Positions 53,978 through 61,810 of a stretch of DNA of 64,000 nt are shown one piece after another (positions within the stretch are counted from its first letter, which is position 1; each line of letters opens with the position of its first letter). Source of the DNA: Neptunicoccus cionae (lineage in GTDB: Bacteria; Pseudomonadota; Alphaproteobacteria; Rhodobacterales; Rhodobacteraceae). The notes beneath the pieces are model-generated. The model was not told the DNA's origin. It made no database searches and was given only the letters and a program-made list of their open reading frames with translations. Position numbers and translations under genes: made by a program. The stretch is taken from NCBI RefSeq assembly GCF_002860325.1, contig NZ_PKOJ01000002.1:496001-560000 (forward strand). The letters are read 5' to 3'.

Positions 53978-54904
53978 ATGGAAGCCGCACCGTTGCACAC
54001 CGATCTGGAGCGTATGCCCGAAGGCGGAAAAGCCTACTGGCGAAAGTGCGCAGACGGAACCCGCATCCGCGTTGCGGTCTGGCAGGGAAGCGGCGAAAAG
54101 ACGGTACTGGTCTTTCCCGGTCGCACCGAATTTATCGAAAAATACGGCGATGTGACGGACCGTCTGCTGGATCGCGGCTATAGTGTGGCTGTGGTGGACT
54201 GGCGCGGACAGGGTCTGTCGGACCGACATCCCGTGCATCCGCCGATGGGCTGGGTGAAAGAGTTCAGCGATTACCAGCTGGATGTGGCCGAAGTACTGGC
54301 TTTGGTCCGCGATACCGGCCTACCCGACCCTTACGCAATGATTGCCCATTCCATGGGCGGGGCCATCGGCCTGCGCGCCCTGCTGGACGGTTTGCCCGTC
54401 GAGAAAGCGATTTTCAGCGCTCCCATGTGGGACATCTACGTCGCCTCCCATATGCGGGTGCCTGCATGGATCGTTTCGACGTTCGGGCCCGGTATCGGGC
54501 TGGGCCAACGGTTCGTTCCAACTGGCGGGCCGTCGAATTATGTTCAGGAACAACCCTTTGAAGGCAACACCCTGACCAACGACAAAGACAGCTACGCTGT
54601 TATGCAGAGCCATATCAAGCAACATCCGGAAATGGGGCTGGGCGGCCCGTCTGTCCACTGGCTGAACCGCGCCAAACGGGAAACCCGTGCGCTGCAGGCC
54701 GCTGCACCTCCGCCGCAGGACTGTTTGTGTTTTCTCGGTTCCAGGGAAGCGATCGTCTCCAAGGATGCGATCAGGCGTATTATGGGCAAGTGGACCAATG
54801 GCAATCTGGTTGAACTGGAAGGTGCCCAACACGAGGTTCTGATGGAAGAACCCCATATAATAAAGCAGGTCTGGCTGGAAATTGACGCCCATCTGGACGA
54901 ATAA
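53978..54904 (+). CDS. Alpha/beta hydrolase, lysophospholipase (PldB) type
   Basis: This 308-residue serine hydrolase has DWRGQGLSDR after the oxyanion strand, the nucleophile elbow AHSMGGAIGLRALL, and the catalytic His in GAQHEVLMEEP near the end, the usual layout of PldB/monoacylglycerol-lipase-like proteins. ATG 53978 is favoured by GAGGAAGG seven to eight bases upstream; the frame begins at a TTG at 53903. The neighbouring SCP2 gene hints at lipid substrates. Confidence 0.87.
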   Translation: MEAAPLHTDLERMPEGGKAYWRKCADGTRIRVAVWQGSGEKTVLVFPGRTEFIEKYGDVTDRLLDRGYSVAVVDWRGQGLSDRHPVHPPMGWVKEFSDYQLDVAEVLALVRDTGLPDPYAMIAHSMGGAIGLRALLDGLPVEKAIFSAPMWDIYVASHMRVPAWIVSTFGPGIGLGQRFVPTGGPSNYVQEQPFEGNTLTNDKDSYAVMQSHIKQHPEMGLGGPSVHWLNRAKRETRALQAAAPPPQDCLCFLGSREAIVSKDAIRRIMGKWTNGNLVELEGAQHEVLMEEPHIIKQVWLEIDAHLDE

Positions 54905-54974
54905 CCCTTTCCAAGACGCCTGATTCCCACTACAGCGGCGTCTTGAACTTTGCTGATCCAAGGAGCGATCTGTT

Positions 54975-55304
54975 ATGCCTACTCTGAAACCCGGCGATTT
55001 GGCCGCACTTATTTCCGGCTCCCCCCGTATGGCGGTTGAAGCTGTGGACGGGGATGCCGTCTCTCTCGTCTGGTGCAACGAAGGCGTGATCCATCGCGAT
55101 ACCTTTGACAACATCCTGCTGAAAAAATGGGAATCCCGCGAAGGTGACGACCGTGGCGGAAAACGTCCTTTCGACAAAGGCGGTCGCGGTGGTGATCGTG
55201 GTGGCGATAGAGGCGGTGATCGCGGCGGTGACCGTGGTGGTGATCGTGGTAAAACCGGCTGGCACGGCAAACCACGTGAAAAATCCCACTTCCGTAAAGA
55301 CTGA
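54975..55304 (+). CDS. DUF2158-like protein with tandem GGDR repeats
   Basis: This 109-residue protein starts with a DUF2158-like domain (KPGDLAALISGSPRMAVEAV, then VSLVWCNEG, about residues 5-40). From about residue 57 it becomes a Gly/Arg/Asp repeat (GGDR in five tandem copies), ending in basic HFRKD. RGG-type repeats usually bind RNA or drive phase separation in other proteins. The function here is unknown. A clear ribosome site (AAGGAG) and a terminator enclose it as a single-gene unit. Confidence 0.78.
   Translation: MPTLKPGDLAALISGSPRMAVEAVDGDAVSLVWCNEGVIHRDTFDNILLKKWESREGDDRGGKRPFDKGGRGGDRGGDRGGDRGGDRGGDRGKTGWHGKPREKSHFRKD
55180..55250 (+). repeat. 12-bp tandem repeat coding GGDR units
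   Basis: Five to six imperfect copies of GGTGATCGTGGT lie within the DUF2158-like gene. Third-position changes between copies keep the amino acids the same, so the protein repeat appears to be under selection. Confidence 0.75.
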
Positions 55305-55350
55305 GACTTCAGTTCTTCGTTTGGGGCGCTGTAAAAGATTCACAGCCTCC

Positions 55351-55377
55351 GGCGGGGATATTTTACGCCAGAAGAAA
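55351..55377 (+). repeat. Intergenic GGGGATATTT..CAGAAGAA motif (copy C)
   Basis: It reads CCGGCGGGGATATTTT, then ACGCCAGAAGAA, directly before a terminator hairpin. It is nearly identical to copy B on the other strand at 25134-25163. Confidence 0.6.
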
Positions 55378-55405
55378 GCCGGACTGTATTGGGTCCGGCT
55401 TTTTG
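55376..55405 (+). terminator. Bidirectional Rho-independent terminator
   Basis: AAAGCCGGA pairs with TCCGGCTTT (9 bp) around a 10-base loop, followed by TTTTT on the plus strand and TTTCTTCT on the minus strand. It sits between the convergent DUF2158-like and EI24 genes and can end both transcripts. Confidence 0.85.
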
Positions 55406-55409
55406 CATT

Positions 55410-56102
55410 TCAGAGTTCAGGAAGACCTGTTTTGTTCACACGGTGAAACAGGTGGGTGAAGGTTGCAACGCCCAACACCGGAATGACCAGATTTAAAACA
55501 GGCACCGTCAAAGGAATTGCCATCAGTGCGCCTGCAAGCCAGATTTGCCCGCGATGACGGGCACGAAGCTGCTTGGCCCCTGCCCGTCCCAGCCGCCGCA
55601 TTGCAACCATCTGAAAATATTCACGCCCCAGCATCACGCCGTTCACAGCCCAGAACACCAGCGGAGCGGCCAGTGTGGACAGCAGGTAGATGACGAGGGC
55701 CAGCAGGTTCACAACCACCAACAACCCGAAAAAGCCAAGCGCATCAATCAGGGTTTCTGAAAAGGAGACCGAACTGGCCGGTTCCAGTGCAGGGAAATGT
55801 TTTGCCTCTACCGCATCGACCACCTGATCAAGGAAAAAACCGGTAAACAAAGACGCCACCGGCACCATAAGGATAACTGACAGGCCGATCATCGCCACCA
55901 GTACAAAACCGGACAGAAGGGTAGACAGCCAACCGATTTCACCGAACCACGGCAGACTGACGCTGTCGGGCAGCAGGAATTGCACCCCTGCCGTTACTCC
56001 GGCAAGCAACAGAACCGTCAGTCCGATCCCGCGCAGCAGGACGCTTCGGAACTTCGGATCTCCGATCTGGCCGAGCGCTTTGGCAAAATCGTCAAAAATC
56101 AT
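55410..56102 (-). CDS. EI24 domain (CysZ-like) membrane protein
   Basis: This 230-residue protein has four hydrophobic helical regions (about residues 22-42, 60-90, 130-165 and 195-220) and the motif LSTLAAPLVFWAVNGVMLGREYFQMVAMRRLG seen across the EI24/CysZ family (broken by the conserved NG and GREYF). CysZ in E. coli imports sulfate, but most relatives are uncharacterised. ATG 56102 overlaps the nitroreductase stop by four bases; the long frame upstream is antisense-like filler. No sulfur gene is nearby. Confidence 0.85.
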   Translation of the reverse strand: MIFDDFAKALGQIGDPKFRSVLLRGIGLTVLLLAGVTAGVQFLLPDSVSLPWFGEIGWLSTLLSGFVLVAMIGLSVILMVPVASLFTGFFLDQVVDAVEAKHFPALEPASSVSFSETLIDALGFFGLLVVVNLLALVIYLLSTLAAPLVFWAVNGVMLGREYFQMVAMRRLGRAGAKQLRARHRGQIWLAGALMAIPLTVPVLNLVIPVLGVATFTHLFHRVNKTGLPEL

Positions 56103-56677
56103 GTCTCTACCCAAGTTGTAATAGCGTCCAGATCCGGGCGTTTGCGGTCCGTCGGTTCCGATTTCGGTGTTCCGACAAAGATGAACCCCGCGACATATTC
56201 TCCGGTCTTCAACCCCATGTTGGCCTGAAGAAACGGATGATCGAAGGCGGCCCAGCCGGTGATCCAGTTCGCGCCCCATCCGCTGGCAAGGGCCGCGTTC
56301 AGCACGCTCAGGCAGCAGGCGCCTACGGCAAGGGTTTGTTCCACCTCGGGGATCGCCTCATTCGGTTTCAGGCTCGCTACCACGGCAATACCTAGCGGCG
56401 CGTTGGAGAAATTGAAAACCGCCTTTTCGATCTTGTCCTGCGGCAGGCCGATGCTTTCGCCGTATCCCTGCACCGCGGTTCCAAGACGGTTCAGTGCGGC
56501 ATCCTGCAAGACCACAAAACGGAACGGTTCCAGCATCTTGTGATCCGGCACACGGGCACCTGCGGTCAGGATTGTTTCGATTTCCGCGCGATCCGGCACC
56601 GGATGGGTCAGTGTCTTGTGGGAGGTCGAGCGGCGCGTCAGCATGAATTCCAGCGCTTGCGCATTCTTCTTGGGCAT
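56099..56677 (-). CDS. Nitroreductase family protein (YdjA-like)
   Basis: This 192-residue FMN oxidoreductase has the YdjA-type N-terminus (RRSTSHKTLTHPVPD, residues 15-29) and AGARVPDHKMLEPFRFVVL, followed by ACCLSVLNAALASGWGANW in the second half. Such minimal nitroreductases use NAD(P)H to reduce nitro groups or quinones; natural substrates are unknown. It overlaps both neighbours, by one base upstream and four downstream, and so belongs to an acetyltransferase-nitroreductase-EI24 operon. Confidence 0.88.
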   Translation of the reverse strand: MPKKNAQALEFMLTRRSTSHKTLTHPVPDRAEIETILTAGARVPDHKMLEPFRFVVLQDAALNRLGTAVQGYGESIGLPQDKIEKAVFNFSNAPLGIAVVASLKPNEAIPEVEQTLAVGACCLSVLNAALASGWGANWITGWAAFDHPFLQANMGLKTGEYVAGFIFVGTPKSEPTDRKRPDLDAITTWVET

Positions 56678-57396
56678 TATGGCTCCAGTGTTGGATCGGA
56701 GGCGACACGCACGAGCGCGGTGAGATTGTCGAGCGAGTCGATCTGTCGCCCCTCAGTGGTAAAGTTGGACGGGTCAAGCCATGCCTGAAACGCCGCTTCC
56801 AGTGCAGGCCATTCCTTGTCAATCGCAGCAAACCAAGCGGTGTCACGGTTGCGGCCCTTGTACATTGTGGCCTGACGGAACACGCCTTCATAGGAAAAGC
56901 CGAGCCGCTGGGCCGCGCGCCGCGATCCTGCATTGAGGGCATCGCATTTCCATTCGTAGCGGCGATAACCGGCTTCAAAGGCCCACTTCATCATCAGATA
57001 CATCGCTTCGGTCGCAGCGCGGGTCCGTTGCAGGGCCGGTGCGAAATTGATGTGGCCGACTTCGATTGAACCGGCGTCGGGATCAATCCGCAGGTAAGAG
57101 GCCACTCCACAAAAGCGGCCCAGTTCCTTGTTCTTGATCGCATAGAAGAAAGGATCATCCTTCTGCGCCATGTCGCGCAGCCATTTATGATAGGTGGCCT
57201 GCGCATGATAAGGACCGTAGGGCAGATAGTCCCAAATACCTTCCGAGGCATCCTCGGAATTGGCCTTGAACAGATCACCGCTATGGGCTTCGGCATTGAT
57301 ACGTTCCAGACGGGCGTAGCGCCCTTCCATTGCGCTATCCTGCGGACGGGGTGGCGCAACCCAGTCCTTCACTTCAAAACCCACAGGTTTGCCCAT
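56677..57396 (-). CDS. GNAT acetyltransferase, RimJ/RimL-like
   Basis: This 239-residue protein is longer than usual for RimJ-like acetyltransferases, with an extra 40-residue C-terminal tail. Motifs include GHINFAPALQRTRAATEAMYLMM (acetyl-CoA loop region, split by Arg) and the NAGSRRAAQRLGFSYEGVFRQ signature. The N-terminal GFEVKDWVAPPRP is typical of the COG1670 subgroup acting on small molecules or proteins. It is the first gene of the operon with the nitroreductase. Confidence 0.85.
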   Translation of the reverse strand: MGKPVGFEVKDWVAPPRPQDSAMEGRYARLERINAEAHSGDLFKANSEDASEGIWDYLPYGPYHAQATYHKWLRDMAQKDDPFFYAIKNKELGRFCGVASYLRIDPDAGSIEVGHINFAPALQRTRAATEAMYLMMKWAFEAGYRRYEWKCDALNAGSRRAAQRLGFSYEGVFRQATMYKGRNRDTAWFAAIDKEWPALEAAFQAWLDPSNFTTEGRQIDSLDNLTALVRVASDPTLEP

Positions 57397-57481
57397 TCCC
57401 TGTCACCTTTTCTTAAGTAATTCCTGACAATTCACATAAACATGCCTGCGCAAATGTCCATAAGCAGGGCGCATTTGATGG

Positions 57482-58708
57482 TCAGCGCAGAAAACCGGGA
57501 TTGGTGGCCATGTCTACGCCGGGGAATACCGTGTTTTCGATCTGTCCTACAGACAGGCCAAACAGATCATGGGCAGCCCAGCCGGCATAGCGGCGCAGGT
57601 CGGCGGTGGGCATCAGGTCGCGCCGCTCGTAAAGGGCGGCTTCTTCCAGTCCGGGCCAGTCGCCATAGACCTTGCGCCCCTTGATCGCACCACCAGCCAT
57701 AATCATCGCCCCGCCCGTGCCGTGATCCGTCCCGCCAGACCCGTTTTCGCGCACGGTGCGTCCGAATTCCGTCATGCACAAGACGCAGGTTTTGTCCCAG
57801 ACCGGTCCGAGCTGTTGGTGCAGGGTCAGCAAAGCAGCCTGCAATTCCTTGGACGCATTCCGGATCGCGCGATCCTGCCGCAGATGGGTATCCCAGCCAC
57901 CGATAGAGAAGGTGGCAAATCGCGTATCTTCCTTCAACCGCTCTGCTGCGAAGGCGGCCAGGCCGCTGGCCTGCTGCGCTTCCTGCGAGGATCTCATGCT
58001 CTTGAGCATTTCCGCCATCATCTCGGCGTCTTCCTCATCGCCGTCGCCCTGCATCTGCTCCATCGAAAGTTGCGCGGCAAGCGTCAGCGCCGTCTGGCCT
58101 GCCTGCGCAAACAACGGGTCTTTGGCATAGATTGCATCCAGCAGCATCTGTCCGTGGGGGGACATATCCACCCGGCTTTCCGGCGCCCAGCTTGTCACCG
58201 GAAAATCGCCCCGCAGGATCAGCATGCTTTCGCGCCCGACACTAAAGGCACTGTCCTGTTCTGCACCGGGGATGAGCGAGAGCATCCGGTTGATCCAGCC
58301 ACTGTCCCGCACATTGCCCCCTTCTTCGGCCAGTCCGGCCTCCAGCAGGTCCTGCCCGTCGAAATGGCTGCGTTTGTCTCGGTACGGCGTGGACACCGCC
58401 TGCACAAACCCCAACTCCCCTGCCTTCCACAAAGGCATCAGATCGGCGAGGTTCTCGTTCAGTGCAAAAAACCCGTCCAGATCGCGGAAGTCCCGCTTCG
58501 AGAGCCCGGGGCGGTACTGTTTAAACACGGGTTCCCCGAGCGGCGCGCAGATATCCAGTCCGTCCATCGCACCGCGCAGCACGATCACAACCAGCCGGTT
58601 GTCCGACGGGATGGAGGCAAAGGTCACAGGGGTGACAAAGGGGCTTGCCGCAGCAGAGCACCCGATGGCGAGGCTTTGTGCCAGAAACTTGCGTCGTGAA
58701 GCATCCAT
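57482..58708 (-). CDS. DUF1501 family protein with Tat signal
   Basis: This 408-residue protein starts with a twin-arginine signal (SRRKFLAQS, residues 4-12), so it is likely exported folded. The DUF1501 core has VVIVLRGAMDGLDICAP near the start and TEFGRTVRENGSGGTDHGTGG toward the end, a block related to sulfatase-like phosphohydrolases. Its partner DUF1800 gene ends five bases upstream. Function of the pair is unknown. Confidence 0.9.
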   Translation of the reverse strand: MDASRRKFLAQSLAIGCSAAASPFVTPVTFASIPSDNRLVVIVLRGAMDGLDICAPLGEPVFKQYRPGLSKRDFRDLDGFFALNENLADLMPLWKAGELGFVQAVSTPYRDKRSHFDGQDLLEAGLAEEGGNVRDSGWINRMLSLIPGAEQDSAFSVGRESMLILRGDFPVTSWAPESRVDMSPHGQMLLDAIYAKDPLFAQAGQTALTLAAQLSMEQMQGDGDEEDAEMMAEMLKSMRSSQEAQQASGLAAFAAERLKEDTRFATFSIGGWDTHLRQDRAIRNASKELQAALLTLHQQLGPVWDKTCVLCMTEFGRTVRENGSGGTDHGTGGAMIMAGGAIKGRKVYGDWPGLEEAALYERRDLMPTADLRRYAGWAAHDLFGLSVGQIENTVFPGVDMATNPGFLR

Positions 58709-58712
58709 CGGC

Positions 58713-60074
58713 CTATCTCCTGTTAAATTCGGGTGAGGCCAGAACCAAAGTCAGCCCTTCTACCCGCCGTTCCGCACCGGACACGGCAAATTTTAAAGTT
58801 CCGCCGGACAGTTCCCGCAAGGCCGTGTCAATAAAGACGCGCGGATCCAGATCCTGCCCCCATTGCGTTGTCGTGGACAAAGCCCATTGCAGCCGCCCCG
58901 CCAGACCCTGGGGTGTTATCCAGGCTTCGGCCTCTTCCGGCCAGCCGTTGGGACCGGGCGCCTTGCGCAGGGGTTGGCCCATAAACTGCATCGGCAGGAT
59001 CAGCTGTTTGTTGACCTGCCCGTTTGAAGGTTTCTTGTAATCCTGGGGTGTGACGCCCAGCGCACGATAGCTCGACACCATGAAATCGAAAGGTTGTTTG
59101 GTTTTCTGGCCCAAGGGTTCCCATGCAGAGGGATGGTCAAGCATGGCGCCGTAAACGCTGGGCAGATCACCGTCGGTTTGCAGGAAAGCCTGTTCCATAT
59201 GGTCAGTGAGAGATTGCTCTGGCGTGTCAGAGATGAAATGAACCGCAAGCTTGCGGGCGATATGACGGGCCGTGTCCGGATGGCGTGCCACATCACGCAG
59301 GAATGCTTCAATATGGCTGCGCTGCGCAGGATCACCGCCATAGGTTTTGCCAAGTACGGTTTCCGCCCCCGGCTCTGCCTTGCGTTTATTAAACTTGGCG
59401 CCGTCCTTGTCGAAATCCAGTCCCGTTAACAGTTCGGCCAGCTGGCGCACATCGCTTTGGGTATAGGAACCGCCGACGCCCATTGTGTGCAGTTCCAGCA
59501 CCTCTCGGGCAAGGTTTTCGTTCAACCCCTGTTTCTTGCGTTTTCCCACAGGGGAGTTCGGACCGGTAGAGCGCACCTGATCAAGATAGATCAGCATCGA
59601 CGGATGCGTCACGGCAGAAACCAGAAGATCACCGAAGCTTCCGGTAATATGGGGGCGCAAAGCTTCTTCAATGTAATTCCCCCAAAGCGCATTGCCTGCA
59701 CGCCCCTTTGGGATCACTGTAAAGTGGTCCATCCAGAAAAAAGCGATCCTCTCGCGAAAGCCCTGTCCGTCCATCATGGCCCGCTGGAACAGATGACGGG
59801 TGTCGTCACCGCGCATACGGTTGCGCAGGCGCGTGGCCTTCTTCAACGCGTCCTTAACGGTTTCATCACCCTTTTTCATCTTGTTGCGCAGTTGCTGATA
59901 ATCCCGCTGGATCGCCAACCGCTCTTCCAGCATCGGTCCGGCAAACTGTGCCACGCCGTGATCAGGACCGCGCAGTTGCGCCAGCAGGTCGTCAATATCG
60001 CGGATGTCGCGATCTGTCGGGGAAAACCCGTAGCCAAAGCGAAACGCCGACTTGGTTGCAAAGCTCTGTTCCAT
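58713..60074 (-). CDS. DUF1800 family protein
   Basis: This 453-residue protein has the DUF1800 features RIAFFWMDHFTVIP, NLAREVLELHTMGVGGSYTQ and YTQSDVRQLAELLTGL (the last two adjoining), and DVARHPDTARHIARKLAVHFISD. No clear signal peptide is visible at the N-terminus. It is encoded with DUF1501 in many bacteria, and the two are presumed to work together, but no activity is established. It is divergent from the GST gene; the AT-rich gap between them contains a perfect TATAAT at 60143-60148. Confidence 0.9.
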   Translation of the reverse strand: MEQSFATKSAFRFGYGFSPTDRDIRDIDDLLAQLRGPDHGVAQFAGPMLEERLAIQRDYQQLRNKMKKGDETVKDALKKATRLRNRMRGDDTRHLFQRAMMDGQGFRERIAFFWMDHFTVIPKGRAGNALWGNYIEEALRPHITGSFGDLLVSAVTHPSMLIYLDQVRSTGPNSPVGKRKKQGLNENLAREVLELHTMGVGGSYTQSDVRQLAELLTGLDFDKDGAKFNKRKAEPGAETVLGKTYGGDPAQRSHIEAFLRDVARHPDTARHIARKLAVHFISDTPEQSLTDHMEQAFLQTDGDLPSVYGAMLDHPSAWEPLGQKTKQPFDFMVSSYRALGVTPQDYKKPSNGQVNKQLILPMQFMGQPLRKAPGPNGWPEEAEAWITPQGLAGRLQWALSTTTQWGQDLDPRVFIDTALRELSGGTLKFAVSGAERRVEGLTLVLASPEFNRR

Positions 60075-60242
60075 CTGAGACCTGTATCCTTACCCTGCAC
60101 AGCGCCTGACTGTGCGCCCTGTGCCTGTCTGATATCTATGCTTATAATCCGGATATACAAACCTTTGATATAAATTCTCTGCCGCTCTGGTTTTTGCGCG
60201 AAAACCGACGCATGGTGCCCGAAAATGACTCAAGGATACCCG

Positions 60243-60848
60243 ATGGAACTGTTCTATGCCCCCGGCACTGTTGCCCTTGCCAGCCTGATTGCCCTGCATG
60301 AAGTCGAGCTGCCCTTCACCGCGACACTGGTTGATTTCGGATCAACCCAGCAGCAATCGAAAGAGTATCTGCAAACCAACCCCAAGGGGCGCGTGCCTGC
60401 GCTGGTTTGCGATCAGGGCATCCTGAGCGAGACGCCCGCAATACTGGCTTACATCGCAGCTTTGGTGCCAGAGCGCGAGCTTGCGCCGCGCGACCCTTTT
60501 GCCTTTGCCAAATGGCAGGAATTCAACAGCTATCTGGCCTCCACCGTGCATGTAAACCATGCTCATCGCAAGCGTGGGCATCGCTGGGCGAAGCAACCTA
60601 CCAGCCTTGAAGATATGGCTTCACAGGTCAAAACCACGATGTTTGAGAGTTTTGCCCTGATACAGGAGCATTACCTGAAGGGGCCTTGGGTGATGGGCGA
60701 GCAATATACGCTAGCGGACGGTTACCTGTTTAAAGCTGCAAGCTGGCTGGAAGGCGACGGGGTGGATATTGCCACCCTGCCCCGTATTGCCGCCCATTTC
60801 GAGGCAATGAAACAGCGCCCTGCCGTGCAAGCGGCGCTGTCGTATTAG
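60243..60848 (+). CDS. Glutathione S-transferase family protein
   Basis: This 201-residue GST has the thioredoxin-like start MELFYAPGTVALASLIALHEV, the glutathione-binding NPKGRVPALVCDQGILSETPAI (about residues 46-67), and a helical C-terminal domain with GEQYTLADGYLF. AAGGA lies upstream of ATG 60243; the frame extends six codons further without support. It is similar in type to the GST at 21906 but clearly not a recent duplicate. Substrate is unknown. Confidence 0.9.
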   Translation: MELFYAPGTVALASLIALHEVELPFTATLVDFGSTQQQSKEYLQTNPKGRVPALVCDQGILSETPAILAYIAALVPERELAPRDPFAFAKWQEFNSYLASTVHVNHAHRKRGHRWAKQPTSLEDMASQVKTTMFESFALIQEHYLKGPWVMGEQYTLADGYLFKAASWLEGDGVDIATLPRIAAHFEAMKQRPAVQAALSY

Positions 60849-60868
60849 CGTAAGCCCGTTAGACCGGA

Positions 60869-61681
60869 CTAGCGCAGGGCGATCCCGTTCTGCGCCAGCC
60901 ACATCCGCCAGAGCGCGGGCGTGCCATCAAACACGTTAAGGTCAATATCACCGGGTGAGCCGGGAACACGACCTGTGCCGCTGTATTGCCAGAACACCCA
61001 GCGTTCGCCCGGATAGACGTTAGACGGGTGATCCGCGACCGAACGCAGCCAGTAAGGATAGCCGTTCAACCGCCCCAGATCGTTTTCCTTGTAGAAATCC
61101 GGCGTGGTGTAGATCACCGGACGCTTGCCGTAATGGGCCTCTACGATCCGCAAAAAGGTACGCATGTCATTGCGCACGGTTTCCCCGTCAGGGCGCAGGC
61201 GGCAGGTGCGCGACTGGTGGTTCCATTCAATATCCAGAACCGGCGGCAGCGCGGCCGGATCTTTGGGCACGTGCTGGATAAACCAACGGGCCTGTTCTTC
61301 GGGTGTACGGCAGAAATAGTAGAAGTGATAGGCGCCGCGCGGAATGCCCACCCGCTCTGCCTCCCGCCAGTGATTGTAGAACTGGGGATCGGTGTGATCG
61401 CCTCCTTCGGTCGCTTTGATAAACCCGAAGGAAATATGATTGGCTCGCAACTGGTCCCAATCTAGCCCGACCTGATAGCGCGAGACATCCACACCGTGCA
61501 CCGGATAGTGCCACGGTTTGGAGCCTGTCCATTCCACCGGATCGCTGTCGGCAAATTTCGGGTTGCCGGAAACCATCTCTGGTGGCGGTTGAACTTTGGT
61601 TGTTTTCGGAACCTGTTGTTGGCGGTTGTTCCCGCAACTGACCAGTCCGATGACCATTAATAGAATTAAAAAATACCGCAC
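60869..61681 (-). CDS. GH25 muramidase lipoprotein
   Basis: This 270-residue protein has a lipoprotein signal with the lipobox GLVSC (Cys at residue 16) and then a glycoside hydrolase family 25 domain. Key features are HGVDVSRYQ, SFGFIKATEGGDHTD, RGAYHFYYF, and the catalytic pair Asp and Glu in PVLDIEWN. GH25 enzymes cleave the MurNAc-GlcNAc bond of peptidoglycan. It starts with GTG. It is likely anchored in the outer membrane facing the periplasm and may remodel the cell wall. Confidence 0.9.
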   Translation of the reverse strand: MRYFLILLMVIGLVSCGNNRQQQVPKTTKVQPPPEMVSGNPKFADSDPVEWTGSKPWHYPVHGVDVSRYQVGLDWDQLRANHISFGFIKATEGGDHTDPQFYNHWREAERVGIPRGAYHFYYFCRTPEEQARWFIQHVPKDPAALPPVLDIEWNHQSRTCRLRPDGETVRNDMRTFLRIVEAHYGKRPVIYTTPDFYKENDLGRLNGYPYWLRSVADHPSNVYPGERWVFWQYSGTGRVPGSPGDIDLNVFDGTPALWRMWLAQNGIALR

Positions 61682-61810
61682 GCTGCCCCCTACGTTTCCG
61701 GCTGGAATTATTTTGCCTGTTTTTCTTTTTCAATCTAACGCATCCCACGCAAAGACCACATGAAAAATCCGCTCGAATTGCAGCATCGGCAAAAATCCCC
61801 CATAGGGTTG

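Noticed and set aside
55180-55250. Tandem 12-bp repeats as a possible CRISPR array
   Set aside because: The units are contiguous with no unique spacers and encode a GGDR protein repeat in frame.
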